A DNA stretch of 64,000 nucleotides from the NCBI GenBank assembly GCA_025890175.1, contig JANPYM010000008.1:391501-455500 (forward strand), given 5' to 3'. Made by a program: the position numbers and the translations under genes. Shown one piece after another: positions 36,638-48,579 of this stretch; positions within the stretch are counted from its first letter, which is position 1; the number at the start of each line of letters is the position of its first letter. The notes beneath the pieces are model-generated. The model ran no database searches, had not been told where the DNA came from, and worked only from the letters and a program-made list of their open reading frames with translations. Source of the stretch: Ciborinia camelliae (taxonomy: Eukaryota > Ascomycota > Leotiomycetes > Helotiales > Sclerotiniaceae).

Positions 36638-37423
36638 GTGTGAATAGGGGAGAGCCTGAGGGTTATGGTTTTAATGAATATATGGATCATGGTGTAGGTG
36701 TAGGTGGCGTTAAAAACGGAGCTGGCTGAGTGGGTGGGGAGATTCAATTAAGGATAGGTAGCACGGAAACGGTATTTGGATGGATGGGTGGCGTTTTGAG
36801 GAAAATTTACTCTCGAGAATATCGATCGAGTTCTTTTATTCCTCCTTGGTATCTAGGTCGTCCTAAAGTGGAGATGATAGGTACTAGGTACTTATTTGAT
36901 GTTAATCAGAGATGATCCGAAGGGCATTTAATCATAAATCATAAAATCTTCAAACCAACCATTTCATTCATTTCCCATCAATCACATCGCATCTATGATT
37001 ACCTACCTAGGTACAAAATATTTTTATATCACCCCCTACACACTCGACTCTGTCGGCTGATCATATATCTGTCAAGTCGAGACATGAACGTGAAGATCTG
37101 GATGAGATGAGTATTACCTAGAAACCGCTTCCTATGTCGTAAACGTAAATTTAAATGTAAATGTAGTAGCTAGCTAGTTAGGCTAGAGGGTATTACTGGG
37201 ATAGAGTAGAGTATGTGGGTAGGTAGGGAAGGGTAGGGAAGAGAAGGGGAAATAAACCCTTATTTCAACTTGAATCTCCAGGAGATATGAAGACATCAAT
37301 GGGAAAAGTTGGTATAACTATAGGTCCGGCTTGACTTGGGTGGTTTGAAGTTTGAGGGTTGGGGGTTGATAATAATTATATATTATATATATACCTATAT
37401 ATTCCTTTGCTGACTGGCATGCT

Positions 37424-37460
<37 letters not shown>

Positions 37461-40331
37461 CGTACGTACTAGCTCAATGGCATCTATCCATCCCCAATAA
37501 TCTTTCCCTGGCTTACTGCTTCATAGGTATATACATCCACATGCATTACTGTTATCGAATTGAATTCTTGATGGGGGAGAAGGTAGGTAGGTACTAGGTA
37601 TTAGGTAGGTAGTTAGGTAGGTATTCAGCGCTATTATATTATGTCGATCATGTTACTCGTGAAATAGGGGTTCGTACTTGTAATGTGATGCGATTTTTGA
37701 TGGAGGAGAGAGACGATAGATGATAGATGATACGCGCCTGACAAATAAGTTCATACCGTATGTATATCCGATGTCTTGGATAATGGATAATGGATAATAT
37801 CTATCACCAGTTGCAAGATAGATTGGATTAGATTAAAAGGAGTTAATACAGTTGAGTTTGTTTTTGCCTTGTCTTTCTCTGCTTTTTCTCCTGCTACTTC
37901 TCCTGGTCTTCTATCATTTTGCAGAGAATGAATCCGTACAACAAATATAATTCAATACTTCAATGCGCAATTACTTCTCATTTGACAGTCGGGACTAATA
38001 GGTTATTTATTCGATTTACCATTCGTTGTAGGCATAGCTTGTAACTTCCAAGTGATATACCCGTGTGATGCGTTTCAGCGTCTGATATGTTAAAGGAAAG
38101 AAACACATACCCACATATATAAAAAACTCCTACGCACTTGCTGCTTGCATAGAATTTCCTCCTCCTCTTCCTCCTCCTATATCATCGGTAGATATCAGCA
38201 TAACCAATGCACGTATGCATACGTTAAGTTCAATCAAATAACGAAATATGCTACAGATTAGATTTAATATCAAGTCGAGAGGGAAATATGATTGATGCTT
38301 TTCTCATGTCTCGGGATATCGTCAGTTGAGCTCCAGGTCCTCTGCAATTCTGGTAGTATTATGGTAGTTTTTCTTTGAAAAGGTAGAGTTGGGGGGAGGG
38401 GGTCATCACTTTATTGGTTGGTCTTGGGTTGCCACTTATCACGCACCAAGTAGAATTGGAAAATATATTGCAGGAATTTGGTGATTTATAGAAATTCTGG
38501 ATACTTGAAGGGGAAGGTAGAACGCGTTTCTTCGACTCATGGGATATATTCGATTCGAGGAGTGGATAACCTAATACTTAGTATTACGGGAGGGAACCAG
38601 AGCTTGAACTTCTAAACTGGGGGTATGTACTAATTTGCGTACTAGAAAGTCATCTCGAGTCCAGGGACACGATGAAATCTAATCATATATATTAAATCTT
38701 CCAGAAATTCCATATCAAATTATCAATCCCGATCAACATCGAAGAATCAGGACTCCAGACAATAAAATATATATTTACGCTTTCCATGCAGGAGAAATAC
38801 ATCTATGATACCCACCCGACCTCTGAAGCATGTTCTCTTTGAGAGGTAGGTAACTCGGGTTAGAGACAGAAGACCAGAAAAGCCTAAATACCGTCTTATT
38901 TCCAAACTGTAATTTCCCCAAGCCAATGGGGAGAGTAGCATTTCATACCCAGGTAGCGCTCGCTTGATTATATTTTCAGCGCGAAACTTGATTCCGATAA
39001 TCGAGTCGCTTTGCACTTTAGTTACAGGCAGTATTTTCAATTTTGGGGGAACATCTCGAGACCCGGTGAGGTTCACTGTGTACGGGGCGCCGGTGTGCTG
39101 CTCTTGTTGGTTCTTGAAGCTGGTGTCAATCGTCTATCCACCATGTAGGAAGTCCTAGTCGGTGAAATCTCGTGGCATCTTCATGATATTTCTGCTTGGG
39201 TATTGCAATGGAATGTGCTGATACATGGACGAGAAGCTCTTTATAAGGACGGCTGATGGGATAGTAAAGGGATGAGGAAATTTGTGGGCAAACTAGCATT
39301 AAAATATGGGAATCTTTTTCTCCTATACCGATCATGCAGAGAAGTAAGAGCTTTCGGGGCAGAACAGACAGATACTACGAGGTGTGAGATTAAAGATTCC
39401 TGGATGACATATTTTTTTCATATATTGTAACTTCAGGAACTTCTGTATGCCATGTCTAGTCTTGAAATGCATCTATATTTAGAGTCTGGAGATGGGCGTT
39501 GCTGAAGAGTGGTTCTAACAGCTGCGTGCTTAATGTTTCACTCTGCAGTATGCAGAGATGAAGAGAGGATACTTGTGTGGAAAATGCATAGTATGGTCGA
39601 AGTAAATATCCCCAGGAAAGAGTTTCAGGGTCTGCAGATTGGGCAGACCACCCAGGAGCCTCATGAAAACCATCTTGTTTGCCTCCATGTCAGTAAGAAG
39701 TCAACCTTATTTTAGCTCAGCGTCCAAAACAAGACCCCGTAAATACTAGCTCCTTTTCAATGAAATCGCAATAGATTCTAAGCTAAATATGCTTGTACTC
39801 GAATGCTAAATCTCTTCTTTGCTAGAAGGTTTTGGGTCTTGCTCCGCATCAGTCAGTTCCCTAATATTACCGAAAGGTTTATAAAATGATGATGGCTTCG
39901 ATACCATAAAACCCCAAAGTAACCGAAGAAACTTTATTAGCATACTATACTATTTGGATAGATAGTTCTCTACTATCTCTTCATCATCTCGGCTTTCTTT
40001 TTTTGATTCCTAACATCAAGCTACAGTAAAGACATGAAATTCCTTTACCATTTGCGTAACGCAACCATCGAGGGTTGTGGAAATAATGAAGAATTTTTAT
40101 CAAGACCAAATGGAACCGTACTTGATACTTTAGAAACCGCTGGGCTTGGTAAAACGCTCATGGCAGTCAAATTTCCTCATCACGAGTTCTTGTAGAAGTG
40201 CCTTGAAATTGGAAAGCCCACCCATTTCCGGCGACTGTGATGATTGGCCCACTTGTATCTTACAATCGGAGAATTTCTGGGGAGTTGGTGAATTGCGAAA
40301 GGTCGAGGAGCATGATGTTACGATATTTGCC
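36638..40331. other. Intergenic DNA, 3.7 kb, no gene recognised
   Basis: Contains a CCTAGGTA palindrome copy (about 37000), GTAGGTAGG tracts, and a (TA)15 run at 37427-37456. The minus-strand frame 39076-38747 (109 aa) and other short frames have no recognisable features. Confidence 0.55.
37427..37456. repeat. (TA)n dinucleotide run
   Basis: About 15 uninterrupted TA units followed by CATACGTACGTAC. Confidence 0.95.
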
Positions 40332-42041
40332 AATTTCTGCTGGTATCGGGGGGTTTTGCTCGTACCAGATTACTTACAGTGAAACCCTTTCAAACTGCGC
40401 GCCATTGTCATCGCCATTTTCATCTAGAATAGACAATCTGGTAGCACTCAAAACTCCGATCATGAGCGCTTGACTTGCGAATTGGCATAGACATTGCCAA
40501 TCAATGAAGTGGAACGACGACCATTTCAACATCTTCCACGCTTGTGGCGAGTGGACTAGACTAGACTTTGCGATATGGAAAGTCGGGTAGTGTAGTATGA
40601 CTGTACAGCCAATCACGACATCGCAAAGCGGCTAGGCCAAGCAGAGAACTGTCTAGATCCAGATGCCTTGGACAAACCACCACCACACTACACCATACCC
40701 ATATTAATCGGATCAAACAAGGAAGCTACCCAGGTAGGTAGTCTTCATATACCCACCATAATCCATCCGCGTAGCCCAACCAATAAGCAACAAGCAACAA
40801 CTACAATAAACCTCATTCCCATCCCCATTCTCATTCTCATCCTCATTCTCACAGCCCATGGCCCCGGGGGATACACACGCAGACTAACTAGGTAATAATA
40901 AAGATAGATAAATACCTACATATATACATACCTATATATACAAACGAACAACCCAAACAACCCCCCCCTCCCCTCACCATTTCACCATTTCAAGAACCCC
41001 CGGCCGCAGCTATGTCCATCCATCCATACATTCATCCGCCCATCCGCCCATCCATGCACTCAAACACCCACGGCGGGCCACTTAATTTTAATAAAGAAAA
41101 CCGAATCTGCATCTGCATATCCTAATGACCACATACCACATACCACATACCACATAGACCGAAAATTTTATTTTATTTTTATTTTTGTTTTTTGGTGTTG
41201 GGGGAGAGGGAGAGGGAAAGGGAGGGGGGAGGATACTATAACTTCTAATCCCCAGTCCCCAGCCCAAAGACATATATATTTACATAGATAGAATCAAGCG
41301 AGACGACCAAGGACCTACCATACCATACCATACCATACCATACTATACTATACTATACGGTACTGTGCCTCTTAGCTAAGCTAAGCATGAGATAAAATCA
41401 TCATGATTATCAACTATTTATCTGATCTTGCTTGAGCTTCCTAAACTACCTACATCATCAATCCATTCCAATCCATTCCAATCCATTCCATTCCATTCTT
41501 GTAGCAAATATACTCTTCTCCCTCTCGCTTCCCCTCCCATTTCTTTTTTTAACCCGGTCTTGCCCCCCGCCCCCCAAAATGCCCGATCACCACACGTACC
41601 AGTGTCGTCATCACTCCCCATCCCGACTCTCAATTATACCCATCAAATAAGAGAAGAGTAAACCACCCATATGCAAAGATAGATGCCCTCTTCGCTTGCT
41701 TGCCCATTACACATGTAATAAACAGTTAAGCAAGCAACCCCATGCGCTCCAATCCGCCAATATATGTATGTGACTTAATTTGCAAATGCAAGCCGTATGA
41801 TAATCATAAAAGGTAAAAACCATCTACTGTATCATCCGTCCATCGCCGCAACGATAAAAAGCAGCCACCCCAAACGCCCTTCCACCAACCCCAGTCTTTC
41901 CCCTCAACATGATGCATGCTATGAGTAGATCTCTCCATTGGCCTCCACACTCATCGGACTACCCCCGTTATTTGCGACGGCCTTTGGAAGCCTTCTCCGA
42001 GGCTTGAGTCGAGCACTAGCGCTAGCTCCACCAGGCGCAAC
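40332..42041. repeat. Direct-repeat copy A (left contig end)
   Basis: 1710 bp that recurs at 42052-43760 with a single visible length difference: eight C at about 40961-40968 versus seven in the other copy. Copy A stops exactly at the N gap. It consists of non-coding DNA (CCATACCATACC repeats near 41320-41345, CATTCCAATC repeats near 41465-41495) and, at its right end, the 3' part of the CK2 beta gene. Confidence 0.95.
41919..42041 (-). other. Truncated duplicate of the CK2 beta 3' end
   Basis: The last 41 codons (including the stop) of the gene at 43638-44733 repeated in copy A and cut by the N gap. It is very probably the same locus seen twice in the assembly, not a second gene. Confidence 0.9.
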
Positions 42042-42051
42042 NNNNNNNNNN
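42042..42051. other. Assembly gap of 10 N
   Basis: Ten N bases join two contigs whose ends carry the same 1.71-kb sequence. Confidence 0.99.
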
Positions 42052-43760
42052 AATTTCTGCTGGTATCGGGGGGTTTTGCTCGTACCAGATTACTTACAGT
42101 GAAACCCTTTCAAACTGCGCGCCATTGTCATCGCCATTTTCATCTAGAATAGACAATCTGGTAGCACTCAAAACTCCGATCATGAGCGCTTGACTTGCGA
42201 ATTGGCATAGACATTGCCAATCAATGAAGTGGAACGACGACCATTTCAACATCTTCCACGCTTGTGGCGAGTGGACTAGACTAGACTTTGCGATATGGAA
42301 AGTCGGGTAGTGTAGTATGACTGTACAGCCAATCACGACATCGCAAAGCGGCTAGGCCAAGCAGAGAACTGTCTAGATCCAGATGCCTTGGACAAACCAC
42401 CACCACACTACACCATACCCATATTAATCGGATCAAACAAGGAAGCTACCCAGGTAGGTAGTCTTCATATACCCACCATAATCCATCCGCGTAGCCCAAC
42501 CAATAAGCAACAAGCAACAACTACAATAAACCTCATTCCCATCCCCATTCTCATTCTCATCCTCATTCTCACAGCCCATGGCCCCGGGGGATACACACGC
42601 AGACTAACTAGGTAATAATAAAGATAGATAAATACCTACATATATACATACCTATATATACAAACGAACAACCCAAACAACCCCCCCTCCCCTCACCATT
42701 TCACCATTTCAAGAACCCCCGGCCGCAGCTATGTCCATCCATCCATACATTCATCCGCCCATCCGCCCATCCATGCACTCAAACACCCACGGCGGGCCAC
42801 TTAATTTTAATAAAGAAAACCGAATCTGCATCTGCATATCCTAATGACCACATACCACATACCACATACCACATAGACCGAAAATTTTATTTTATTTTTA
42901 TTTTTGTTTTTTGGTGTTGGGGGAGAGGGAGAGGGAAAGGGAGGGGGGAGGATACTATAACTTCTAATCCCCAGTCCCCAGCCCAAAGACATATATATTT
43001 ACATAGATAGAATCAAGCGAGACGACCAAGGACCTACCATACCATACCATACCATACCATACTATACTATACTATACGGTACTGTGCCTCTTAGCTAAGC
43101 TAAGCATGAGATAAAATCATCATGATTATCAACTATTTATCTGATCTTGCTTGAGCTTCCTAAACTACCTACATCATCAATCCATTCCAATCCATTCCAA
43201 TCCATTCCATTCCATTCTTGTAGCAAATATACTCTTCTCCCTCTCGCTTCCCCTCCCATTTCTTTTTTTAACCCGGTCTTGCCCCCCGCCCCCCAAAATG
43301 CCCGATCACCACACGTACCAGTGTCGTCATCACTCCCCATCCCGACTCTCAATTATACCCATCAAATAAGAGAAGAGTAAACCACCCATATGCAAAGATA
43401 GATGCCCTCTTCGCTTGCTTGCCCATTACACATGTAATAAACAGTTAAGCAAGCAACCCCATGCGCTCCAATCCGCCAATATATGTATGTGACTTAATTT
43501 GCAAATGCAAGCCGTATGATAATCATAAAAGGTAAAAACCATCTACTGTATCATCCGTCCATCGCCGCAACGATAAAAAGCAGCCACCCCAAACGCCCTT
43601 CCACCAACCCCAGTCTTTCCCCTCAACATGATGCATGCTATGAGTAGATCTCTCCATTGGCCTCCACACTCATCGGACTACCCCCGTTATTTGCGACGGC
43701 CTTTGGAAGCCTTCTCCGAGGCTTGAGTCGAGCACTAGCGCTAGCTCCACCAGGCGCAAC
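42052..43760. repeat. Direct-repeat copy B (right contig start)
   Basis: 1709 bp matching copy A. It begins immediately after the N gap at the base corresponding to 40332 and continues seamlessly into the intact CK2 beta gene, which shows that this is the complete side. Confidence 0.95.
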
Positions 43761-44733
43761 ATCAATACCCTCATCGCTATCCTCTGCATGCTCTATAGCG
43801 TATGCAGTCGCTTCATCCAAATCCCTGATGTCATCTGGTCGTTTCCTCAACCAGGCCATTCGGGGACCACTTCTCGCTCTCTCCGAAACCTTGAATCCAT
43901 AGATCTTAGGTTCGTAAACTTTGCCTTTTCCGAGACCAGGTGCAAGATTCGATGCGTTCATGCCGTTTATCTTTTCCTTTTCTTCATCGTTGACATGTGG
44001 TAAGCCTCTGGCTCCATGTCCGCTCAATGCCTCTAATCCTTTCTTGCTAATATCATAATCGGGGAAGGTGAGAAGGAAGAGCGCTCCGAATGTTCGCCCA
44101 AAATATGCACCATCGACGGTTTGGAATCTGGAATTGGGAGGAACGTATACATCGAGACAAGAGGGGCAGAAGAGTTTGACAGTATCTTCACCTGGAACAT
44201 CAGACAATCCTACGGGTAAGGTTCGGACTTGTTCGCAATGTGTTCGTGGACAGTGACCAAAATGGGCGAGGTCGTATTTTTCGGACATTTGTTGTATACC
44301 GGCTCGAGAACAGATAAATCGTTGATGGATAAGACCATATAACATTTCTGCAGAAGATTCTATAATCGAAAGATCACTTGCCATTCGTTGATGTCTTCTT
44401 TCGGCGGCAGCTCTTCGTCCTGATCGATCCTCGCCCTCGATGGATGCATCCTCATCTTCATCCTCATCTTCGTCATCTTCGTCCTCGTCATCTTCTGGTT
44501 CGACATCTAATATCATCTAAAGTACGGAGTACTGATTAGCATGTTGGCTGACTTCGTGAGATATATGTAATTACCTCGAGAGCTTCCTTATACATAGCCA
44601 CTTGAGTCTGCAAACCTGTCAAATTGAAGTCATCTTCTATAAATTCTTCCGATATCTCTGCAAAGTATTCATGACCCAATAATGCGCAAAAGGAAGAGAT
44701 CCAAGACTCTGGAGTACCAGAGGAGGTAGACAT
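43638..44733 (-). CDS. CKB1: Casein kinase 2 regulatory (beta) subunit, two exons
   Basis: Exon 1 is 44733-44575 and exon 2 44516-43638, with a 58-bp GTAATT..TTTAG intron and phase 0; total 345 aa. It starts MSTSSGTPESWISSFCALLGHEYF, the typical CK2 beta opening (SWI..FC...GNE/HEYF), then FIEDDFNLTGL. Exon 2 begins with an acidic tract (about residues 59-84), then MLYGLIHQRFI. The zinc ribbon is CPRTHC (C142, C147) and CPSC (C170, C173), the dimerisation site, followed by the DGAYFGRTF and YEPKIYGFKV blocks. The C-terminal ~80 residues are a variable tail. CK2 beta dimers bridge two catalytic alpha subunits and tune substrate choice in nucleus and cytoplasm. The gene name follows yeast usage; filamentous fungi have two beta types and I cannot say which this is with certainty. 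Its last 41 codons appear again in the assembly-duplicated segment. Confidence 0.93.
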
Positions 44734-45740
44734 CTTGCAAGGTGTATATTTGGATAACCTCAAGCGAGTAGGTGCGAATTCCAAACCTAACCTGATGTTG
44801 GATAGTTATTGATTATGCCGTGGAAAGTGATTTCAAGATTCACGTAGCACGTCTGCCAATTAAGTGAAACTGAAAGAAGTGTGACGTAAGGATTGTGATT
44901 GTTCCAATATCCGCAAAGGTCGTATGCCGCGTGTAATGGGGAGTCTTGATGGACGCGCTCGAGTGTGTAGTACTTTGCTAAATTAGTCCAGAACACGGTT
45001 GTGTATACTGGCAATAAGACTATCCAGTAGGAAGTATCAACGTGGACCCGTGGGTGTGCAAGTTCCAGATTGGTTAGGAGTGTAGTTTTGGTATCCCACT
45101 CAAAAGTATTCGTTGTATTTGCGCTTGTCCGTCCTTGCGTACGGTATGCTGTTAAACAGGTTGATAGGGGGTAAATGTTATGGATTTGGAGGATAGAATT
45201 TCTTTCGATTATTCTTAATCACAATTTGAAGATTCGTACTTCGATGTTGGGGGGACTTTTCAGCTTGTATCTTCGTGTAAATAAACTTTCGACTGCTGTT
45301 GACCTTTTTATCAAAAGCCTCGTCTTCGAGATTAAACTTCCGCTTCAGGCATCAACAACCCCGCTAAGGCAATCATTTCTTAGCCTTCTCAAACCGACCC
45401 GAGGTAAAGCCGTACACGTGATCCACCCCGAAAATGGCGTGCGTGCTATCGACTTCCTACTTGGGGGCATTCTGAAATTCATTTTGGTACTTTGGTAAAT
45501 AAAGATATTCCAATTAATATGTCCCTTTTTTACTATTATATATCGTTATGTAAGTGGGATAATTATCTGATTATATCTAAAAATATAGAAATGACCTCGC
45601 CAACCTATCAAGATTGGGGGGTATTCTCACAAAAGAAGTCTTATGCTAATTTTGCAACGCTAGAACTCCCAAACAATGTGATAGAGTCGGCACAGCCTCG
45701 TAGCATTCGATACTCTCCAATAGTATATCGCCATCAGCAT
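44734..45740. other. Intergenic DNA between CK2 beta and the Zn2Cys6 gene
   Basis: Should contain the CK2 beta promoter (right of 44733). A plus-strand frame at 45175-45498 (107 aa) has no recognised features and I do not call it. Confidence 0.5.
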
Positions 45741-48579
45741 TCACCAAGCAATAATAGTCTCTCTTTCTTCTCTTGTGCCATCTTTGCTCGGGACGGATCT
45801 TTTACATTTAACCATAATATAACGATCCGGTATATGGAAATCCACAACTACCAATTGGATGCGTTTATCTTCCGGAACCACCCATACTTTCTCTTGTCGG
45901 GGGACTGAAATTTTTTCTCTCATGGGTGGCGTGCGAGCTTGGGTATACGGCGACGGAGTTCGAGGAACCGGACTTTGGCTTTGTGACAAGTAGGGCGTAA
46001 AGGATTCTTGAAATATATCTCCATCCGAGAAAATTTCGCCGTTGTTCCAGTATCCTGGTGACAACAGTTCATCGTACTGTTGTGGTGATTCCCTATATTG
46101 GAATCTTTGGTTGTGATAATTTGGTTGTCCATCGGGTATTACTAGCCTCACGGGGACATCCAATCCATCTTCCTCGCAGCTGATGATCCATCTACCAATC
46201 CTAGCGCTCAATACACCATCCCACATCCCTTCTTGCCGTGGACTTCTGAACAATAGATCTACTGCCTTTCTTCTGATGCTTGGCTCCCTGCATTTCGTGG
46301 CCACTACATGCAATGGTGGAACAATACCGATATCGAAACTAAATCGTGATGTATTTATGACCGAGGGATTCGCCTCAGATGTTGTAATGAGCTTTTCTGC
46401 AGCTCGAGTTATATATCGAAAAGCATCCATGAAGGAGTCATACACCATTTCTGAGGTGGACGTGACGGCCGAGAGTGTGATGGCGGTGGCTTTTAGGTGT
46501 GTTATGACAACAATAGCGGCCTGATTAAGCACCTTTCCTTCAGGGGAAATCGACGAGTTCAAGATGGGTTGGAAAGCCTGTTCGAATTCATCTAGTCCGG
46601 CGACATATGTTGCATATTGCTGTGCTATTTCGCTGGGTGTATCGCTTTTCTCACTAGCATATTTTCTGTCGAAAAGTGTTCGTCGATAGAATTGAAGTGT
46701 TCGGTCCATCAAAAAGTCCCAGCAGTGTTGGGCTTCGGAGAAGCTGGAGAATACTTTTGGTATGGGGATATGATGTGCAGAATGAATGTCCCATAAGAGG
46801 GGAGGAATACCTGGTGACATACCGAAGAATACTACAACAATTAGATCATTAGCATGTGACAAATCGAGAAGTCCAAAAGAATGGGGATATAATTGATTGC
46901 AGAGAATGTTAAGGAGAACTCAAACTTGGGTAACGATTGTAGAACCAAAAGACACTTACGGCCTTGACCATCCAGACGGACAAATGCCTGTATGATACTT
47001 TCCTCCAGCGTGAAGTCGTTCTGTAGAATAGGAGGAGTAGGACTTCTTGATTGCAGAGGGCGTTTTCGAGTATTAGTGAGTATAGGTGGGGATTGAGAAG
47101 ACCTATAGGTAGTAGGCGGTGGTGTATTACCCATCGAAGGGGGAGTATGAGCCGACGCTGGTGTACAAATTGTTGAGGTTGAATGATTGGATGAAGGACC
47201 TTTATTAATTATAGTAATAGGCATCGCAATATTGGAACTTTGGTGTTCTTTTGGCCATACATACTCACTAGGAGTATGATATGCACTTGGATAATCCTGA
47301 GTTGGTGTACCCGATAGAGAACGTTGTTGCTCTAATGTTAAATTCGACTTGTAGTGTGATGGAATAGTCATTTCATCAAGATGTGGACTATAATCTCTTT
47401 GTGGAGGTGTAGGTGTCCTATCTATTATGGGAGTATGGGTTGATTGGGGTGATGGCTTCTCAGTTTCCAGATACTCTTCGATATGTGATGAGATAGTTGC
47501 TGATTTGGAGGAACTGTCCATACCTGGCCTACTGTGCACTTTGGCCATGACTTTATCAGTTTGGGGTTTAGAATTGAACCCTGCCGAGATACGCCGTGGT
47601 ATCCATGGTTTCGATCCAGGCTTTCCAGCATAATAGCTTCTCAATAGCTTCAAGCCTCCATATGTTTGCTGCACCGACGAAGCATAACTCCCTTGGATAG
47701 TTTCAAAGCAAACAAAGAGTAAGCATGCCATAAGGGCTGTTCTTAATTGAGGCCCATTGGAACTAGATATGTATTGGTTTAGAGCCTGAATGGCCTTGAG
47801 ATGCTGTAAGACGGCAAATTCATAATGTTTCTTGTGAATATCTTGAATGACATTAACTTTCAGATTTGGTCCAGGCGCCTCTCCGATAGCTTTGTTGAGA
47901 GCTCCAATGGCGATTACTGCATGTCGAATCGGAGTGACATTGTGACTCTCTTGGAGGATTATATGATTCCAAAAGGAGGGGTCGAAATAACCAGGTAATT
48001 GGTATGCTGTTCGATCACAGAAGTATCGGAAGTACCGGCCTTCCTCTTCTGTTGCCTCAACAGAGATACTAGGAGTATAGAAATCTGCTGTTGGAATTCG
48101 AGGTTGGATCGGCATCATGCTTCCTCGTGATGGTGTCTCTTGAGCGTACCCATCGCATATTCGTCCGAACTTTTGACATCGAAGACATTGTGGTTTCGTC
48201 TCTGTTGATAATTGAGATGGATTAGACGCGTATCATGCGAAGTGCTAGTACTTTAAAGAAAGAATTAAGATGTTGTACAATTTTGGTACATCGGAAAAAA
48301 TAGCGAAGGTTGATTGCATTGATGAGATGTGAGAAGACTTACCATCACATTTGACACGACGAGCCCTGAACAATCAATGTTAGCTTTCCGGAAAGAAAAT
48401 GCTAGAATGTGATGATATATATAACGCAGACCAGAATAAACTCACTTGCATGTAATACAACCCGACTTGACCTTAGGTCTGCTTGCTCTAGCTCTTTTAA
48501 CTGGCCGCGGTCCTTCTCCAGGGACAGATTGACGCTCAAATTCGTCGGGGTTGGTGTGCATGAACGAGACTCGTTTCAT
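45741..48579 (-). CDS. Zn2Cys6 transcription factor, four exons
   Basis: Exons are 48579-48446, 48365-48343 (only 23 nt), 48201-46960 and 46831-45741; all junctions are GT..AG and the frame closes to 829 aa. The zinc cluster spans the first three exons: C41-x2-C44-x6-C51-x6-C58-x2-C61-x6-C68 (SGCITCKARRVKCDETKPQC, then LRCQKFGRIC), preceded by a basic RPVKRARASRPKVK stretch, a likely nuclear signal. The middle (about residues 95-220) is a helical region (DRTAYQLPGYFDPSFWNHII, IRHAVIAIGALNKA) typical of fungal C6 regulators of the DUF3468/Fungal_trans_2 type. A long Ser/Pro/Thr-rich linker follows, then a second helical part from exon 4 (GIPPLLWDIHSAHHIP). These proteins bind CGG half-sites and control metabolic or developmental genes; no target can be inferred here. 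Confidence 0.88.

Noticed and set aside
38747..39076. 109-aa minus-strand frame
   Set aside because: No recognisable motif, no neighbouring exons and unexceptional composition.
40374..43380. Pairs of identical small frames in copies A and B
   Set aside because: They are duplicates of the same non-coding DNA caused by the unmerged overlap.
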